Assembly (NCBI RefSeq): GCF_020521235.1
Contig: NZ_BLAY01000003.1
Span: 1-64,000 of the forward strand
Origin: Microseira wollei NIES-4236
GTDB taxonomy: Bacteria > Cyanobacteriota > Cyanobacteriia > Cyanobacteriales > Aerosakkonemataceae
DNA length: 64,000 bases
Reading direction: 5' to 3'
Shown: positions 61,292 through 64,000 of the stretch, one piece after another
Layout: every line of letters starts with the position of its first letter
Numbering within the stretch: the first letter of the stretch is position 1
The notes under the pieces: model-generated
The model's database searches: none
What the model was told of the DNA's origin: nothing
Seen by the model: the letters and a program-made list of their open reading frames with translations, nothing else
Translations under genes and position numbers: made by a program

Positions 61292-62833
61292 AAAATTTAC
61301 CTCCTCCCTTAGCAAATCGACTACCCACGGCTTAAAAGACCAATCCCAAAAATGACTGTGATGTGGAATTTTTAACACAAAAAGTGTGAAAATAATGACG
61401 ACAAAGTAAATTACATAAAATCGTTGCAATAAGTGCCATTTGCAAAACCAATTTGTAATTTTAAAATAACTATAATAAATAGAAAACAAAAACTTCAATG
61501 GACACTTATTCCAACCATTCCACTTATTCTGAGAATTGCCAACTATTTCAATAAGAATTAAGCTAGGGCTTAAGAGGCAGATAGTATAACTAGTAGAAGT
61601 CATAAAAAACCATCTACCCCAATCCTGTGCGATTATATAGAGTACAGAAGAAAACATGAAAGGTATAAAAGCATATTTAAAGCTAAAACTTGAAATTACA
61701 TGAACTGGATCGATCGCAGAGGAGAATTCTAGAGATCTATTATCCTGATTTTGTATTTTAATTTTTGGTTTGATTTTTTCCACAGAATTGATCAATATTC
61801 TTGATGATGTACGCATTAAGATAATAGTACATAGTAAAAAAGCAGATATCCATTTAAGAAACACTAAACCATTATTACTATAAATATTGTTTGTCCAAAC
61901 TTCCATGACGAAATATCGAATTGGAAGTCCGATGTACTGTAACACCAATGGTACATTATCGGTTAAGGTGATCGTTCGCTTAGCAGGTAGATACCCTGGA
62001 TCGCAATTTATTGATTTGTATTGGTTAATATATTCTTGCCAAGATTGGCAAATCACTACTGGGGTTAAGTCATTTCCTTGAAAAATCAAACATAAAAAAG
62101 TCACAAAAATGGTAGGGAAATAAATTATTAGAGTCCGCCATAAAACTTTTTTAATGGGAAATTTTAAGCCAATCAAGCTCGACGTAATTATCATGTTTAA
62201 AGGAAGGGCTAGAAAAATTATTGACTCGTGGCTAAGCGCAGTGGGAATAGATAGTAAATTATAGCAAATAAATAAACTACGAGAATACTGATTAATGGCA
62301 TTTGTTAGATATTGTTCTTCATATTCAAGATCTTGAGCTATATGTAAATTTATAATTTTAATGGCTTTTTTAAGCAAAAATAAATTAACAAATAACCCAA
62401 AGAAAAAAAGAAACTCTTTTCTTCCTATTGCGTTAGGGTCATGTAAAGGGAATAGAATCAGAGATGGCAAGAACAGAACAACTATTAATGATTCCAAATC
62501 TAATACTTTTTTAGACTGTCTCACCTTAAAAAGGTATATACTATAGACAAGCAAAAATGTGATATAAGAAAACAATTTAATGAGCTTAAAAATATCTAAA
62601 TTTAAATTAGTTAATAGCAAAAGGATTGCTCCGGGCAACCCTCTTCTTACAAATCCTTGGCTGTAATTAATTAGCCACTCTTCATAAACATAAGAAAATA
62701 AATAATTATTTATTAAAAAAATAGTTATAAAAAAGCCTATAGATATAATCAAGAAAAAAAATAAAACGATGCTTTTTATTAAATTTATTGAAATGCAATT
62801 ATATTGATAGAAAAAAATTTTTTTATTGCTCAT
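61250..62833 (-). CDS. AT-rich polytopic membrane protein of unknown function
   Basis: 527 residues with about 11 membrane helices; very rich in I, F, L, K and N, from DNA far more A+T-rich than its neighbours. Features: YVYEEWLINYSQGFVRRGLP near residue 50-70, LHDPNAIGRKEFLFFFGLF, ALSHESIIFLALPL, and a conserved-looking AQDWGRWFFM. The pattern of FxRRG, an acidic start and a GRWF motif recalls large lipid-linked sugar or O-antigen polymerase-like proteins, but I cannot assign a family. It is antisense to the surrounding locus. Its last 13 codons lie in the duplicated methyltransferase fragment. Base composition suggests transfer. Confidence 0.7.
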   Translation of the reverse strand: MSNKKIFFYQYNCISINLIKSIVLFFFLIISIGFFITIFLINNYLFSYVYEEWLINYSQGFVRRGLPGAILLLLTNLNLDIFKLIKLFSYITFLLVYSIYLFKVRQSKKVLDLESLIVVLFLPSLILFPLHDPNAIGRKEFLFFFGLFVNLFLLKKAIKIINLHIAQDLEYEEQYLTNAINQYSRSLFICYNLLSIPTALSHESIIFLALPLNMIITSSLIGLKFPIKKVLWRTLIIYFPTIFVTFLCLIFQGNDLTPVVICQSWQEYINQYKSINCDPGYLPAKRTITLTDNVPLVLQYIGLPIRYFVMEVWTNNIYSNNGLVFLKWISAFLLCTIILMRTSSRILINSVEKIKPKIKIQNQDNRSLEFSSAIDPVHVISSFSFKYAFIPFMFSSVLYIIAQDWGRWFFMTSTSYTICLLSPSLILIEIVGNSQNKWNGWNKCPLKFLFSIYYSYFKITNWFCKWHLLQRFYVIYFVVIIFTLFVLKIPHHSHFWDWSFKPWVVDLLREEVNFVREIIRMKVNLMP

Positions 62834-63123
62834 ACTTAGATAACTCAGAAAGAAAATAGAATAGATCCGAGGTAACTATTACGGTGACTTGGTGAGCCAA
62901 CATCCATAATAGAAAATTCATGTCGTAATTCATATAAAACTATATCTCACTTCAATCTAATTTGTCAAGAGAATTAAGAAAATTTATTGAAAAAGTTCAT
63001 TAAAAGAAACATAAGTAAACCTCTGGCAGAATTACTTTTATGTTATAAGTAGGTAGGAACTAGCTTGAATTACGGAAGAGTCGAAATTTTCCCAGGATCG
63101 TGAATGATGGAGCAATAACGACC
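62834..63123. other. Gene-free A+T-rich spacer
   Basis: Divergent spacer of 290 bases with no gene, repeat or RNA that I recognise. It should contain promoters for the AT-rich membrane protein (left) and the methyltransferase-glycosyltransferase gene (right). Confidence 0.45.
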
Positions 63124-64000
63124 ATGAGCAAACAAGTTGTAATTACGGAACAGAATACTCAAACAACCAACATTCTGGGAATTCGGGAACAGTACCGCGA
63201 TCGCTATTGGAAAAAACGCGATCCAATTATTAACGATCGCTTGCTTTGGAGAGCGCAGACATTCCGTCATATGGTTCACCTGCTGCCGAACCAAAGTATT
63301 TTAGAGCTAGGTTGCGGTCAGGGTCTTTTTACTCGACAACTCTTCCACGTTTCTCGTGGGGAAAATCCTATTACTGCGGTAACCTTCAATCCCGATAATT
63401 CTAGACCAGAGGATTTGCCTTCATCTGTAGAGTTTCTCCACGCTGACTCGATTCCGGGGCCATTAGACGGGAGAACTTTTGACTTTATCATCGCGATGGA
63501 TCTTTTAGACCAGCGTAATTGTGCTTGGGTTCTCCAAAATGTTTACGAATTGCTCAAGCCAGGTGGGCAAGTTATTTTTTATGAAAGCAACCCCTGGAAT
63601 ATAGTACTTAGAATCCGTCGATTCATTTCGCAAATTTTTGGAAAAAAAGATCCCCGGAAACTGCTGAATCGTCCTCAGCTTTATGAGTTAATTTCGGAAA
63701 TTGGCTTGATTAGGGTGTTTGCAGTTTACAACGATTTTGTCTACGCACCGCTCACCCGACAGTTGATATGGTTGCTGCGAAACCTTTCAATTCTGCTAGA
63801 AAATACGCCGGTTATTCAAACCTTGGCTGGAGCAATTCTGCTCCACGCTCAGAAACCTCCCCGTATCGTGGAACGCCCCCAAATTTCCTTATGCGAACAC
63901 GAGCAATTACGGGGGGCTATTTCTGTTGTGATTCCTTGTCACAACGAGGAAATGAATATCGAACCTTTGATTACTCGATTGAAGGGATTTTTTGGCGAAT
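63124..64000 (+). CDS. Methyltransferase-glycosyltransferase fusion, cut by the window edge
   Basis: Open from ATG 63124 to the window end (292 codons seen). Residues about 20-230 are a class I SAM methyltransferase: YRDRYWKKRDPIINDRLLWR, SAM-binding ILELGCGQGLFTRQL at about 60-75, an acidic FDFIIAMDLLDQ and LLKPGGQVIFYE. From about 263 a GT-A domain begins: AISVVIPCHNEEMNIEPLI. So one polypeptide joins methylation and sugar transfer, which suits the capping of a polymer handled by a Wzt-type exporter. About 80 bases of its 5' part are duplicated at 61195-61291. The 3' end is outside the window. Confidence 0.85.
   Translation, partial: MSKQVVITEQNTQTTNILGIREQYRDRYWKKRDPIINDRLLWRAQTFRHMVHLLPNQSILELGCGQGLFTRQLFHVSRGENPITAVTFNPDNSRPEDLPSSVEFLHADSIPGPLDGRTFDFIIAMDLLDQRNCAWVLQNVYELLKPGGQVIFYESNPWNIVLRIRRFISQIFGKKDPRKLLNRPQLYELISEIGLIRVFAVYNDFVYAPLTRQLIWLLRNLSILLENTPVIQTLAGAILLHAQKPPRIVERPQISLCEHEQLRGAISVVIPCHNEEMNIEPLITRLKGFFGE

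Noticed and set aside
1-64000. Search for tRNA, rRNA and tmRNA genes.
   Set aside because: By eye I found no cloverleaf with a GTTCRA T-arm and CCA-side match; a tRNAscan or covariance-model search would be needed to exclude them.

Overview
The window comes from a cyanobacterial chromosome, most likely a filamentous Oscillatoriales-type strain (inference). The palindrome GCGATCGC (HIP1) occurs throughout. Several gene families are cyanobacterial or plastid in character: two DUF1257/Ycf35-type proteins, a Ycf46-type AAA protein, an IctB-type membrane protein, a GUN4-domain protein, a cytochrome b6 paralogue, a CYP110-like P450 and glycolate oxidase subunits. Spacers are full of short tandem heptamers and palindromic repeats, as is usual in such genomes.

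Layout. 1-123 is the 3' end of a group II intron. 0.4-7.7 kb carries DUF1257 x2, Ycf46-like ATPase, cysteine desulfurase, a Uma2 nuclease, DUF1995, a retropepsin-like pair and a HigA-like regulator. 7.9-16.5 kb carries glutathione reductase, an MscS channel, a Na+/H+ antiporter, a P450, a PEP-CTERM protein and a second Uma2 protein. 16.9-22.1 kb holds an HD hydrolase-glcE-glcF operon, divergent msrA and an MFS transporter. 22.2-24.6 kb is a 67-bp tandem array followed by an IS607 element whose tnpA is broken by an in-frame amber codon. 24.6-29.3 kb has small regulators, the cytochrome b6 paralogue, smpB and a PPC-domain protein with a parvulin-type isomerase. 29.7-35.7 kb has ictB, a degenerate histidine kinase, GUN4, an rfaE2-like nucleotidyltransferase and icd. 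36-36.9 kb holds transposase remnants. 37-41 kb is an LPS-transport operon (lptA, lptB, lptF/G and a proline-rich membrane protein). 41.3-43.9 kb is a pseudogene area with a MITE. 44-48.2 kb is a collinear set of KptA, an AAA ATPase, a small protein, a GNAT, an unknown protein and an E1-like ThiF protein. 48.5-51.2 kb has an RRM protein and typA. 51.6 kb to the end is a surface-polysaccharide locus: glycosyltransferases, an FAD oxidoreductase, a Wzm/Wzt-type exporter, a sugar epimerase, GtrA, a GT39-like enzyme, an AT-rich orphan membrane protein and a methyltransferase-glycosyltransferase fusion running off the edge.

How it fits together. Photorespiratory glycolate oxidation (GlcE/GlcF), carbon uptake (IctB, Ycf46-like), redox repair (Gor, MsrA) and the TCA enzyme Icd are housekeeping for a phototroph. 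The lpt operon and the 51-64 kb locus serve the outer membrane and cell-surface glycans. The most interesting unexplained items are the KptA/AAA/ThiF cluster, a histidine-kinase-like protein lacking its phosphoacceptor histidine, a cytochrome b6 paralogue lacking one haem ligand, a MITE whose removal exactly restores a reading frame, and nested palindromic elements with about 28-bp inverted ends.
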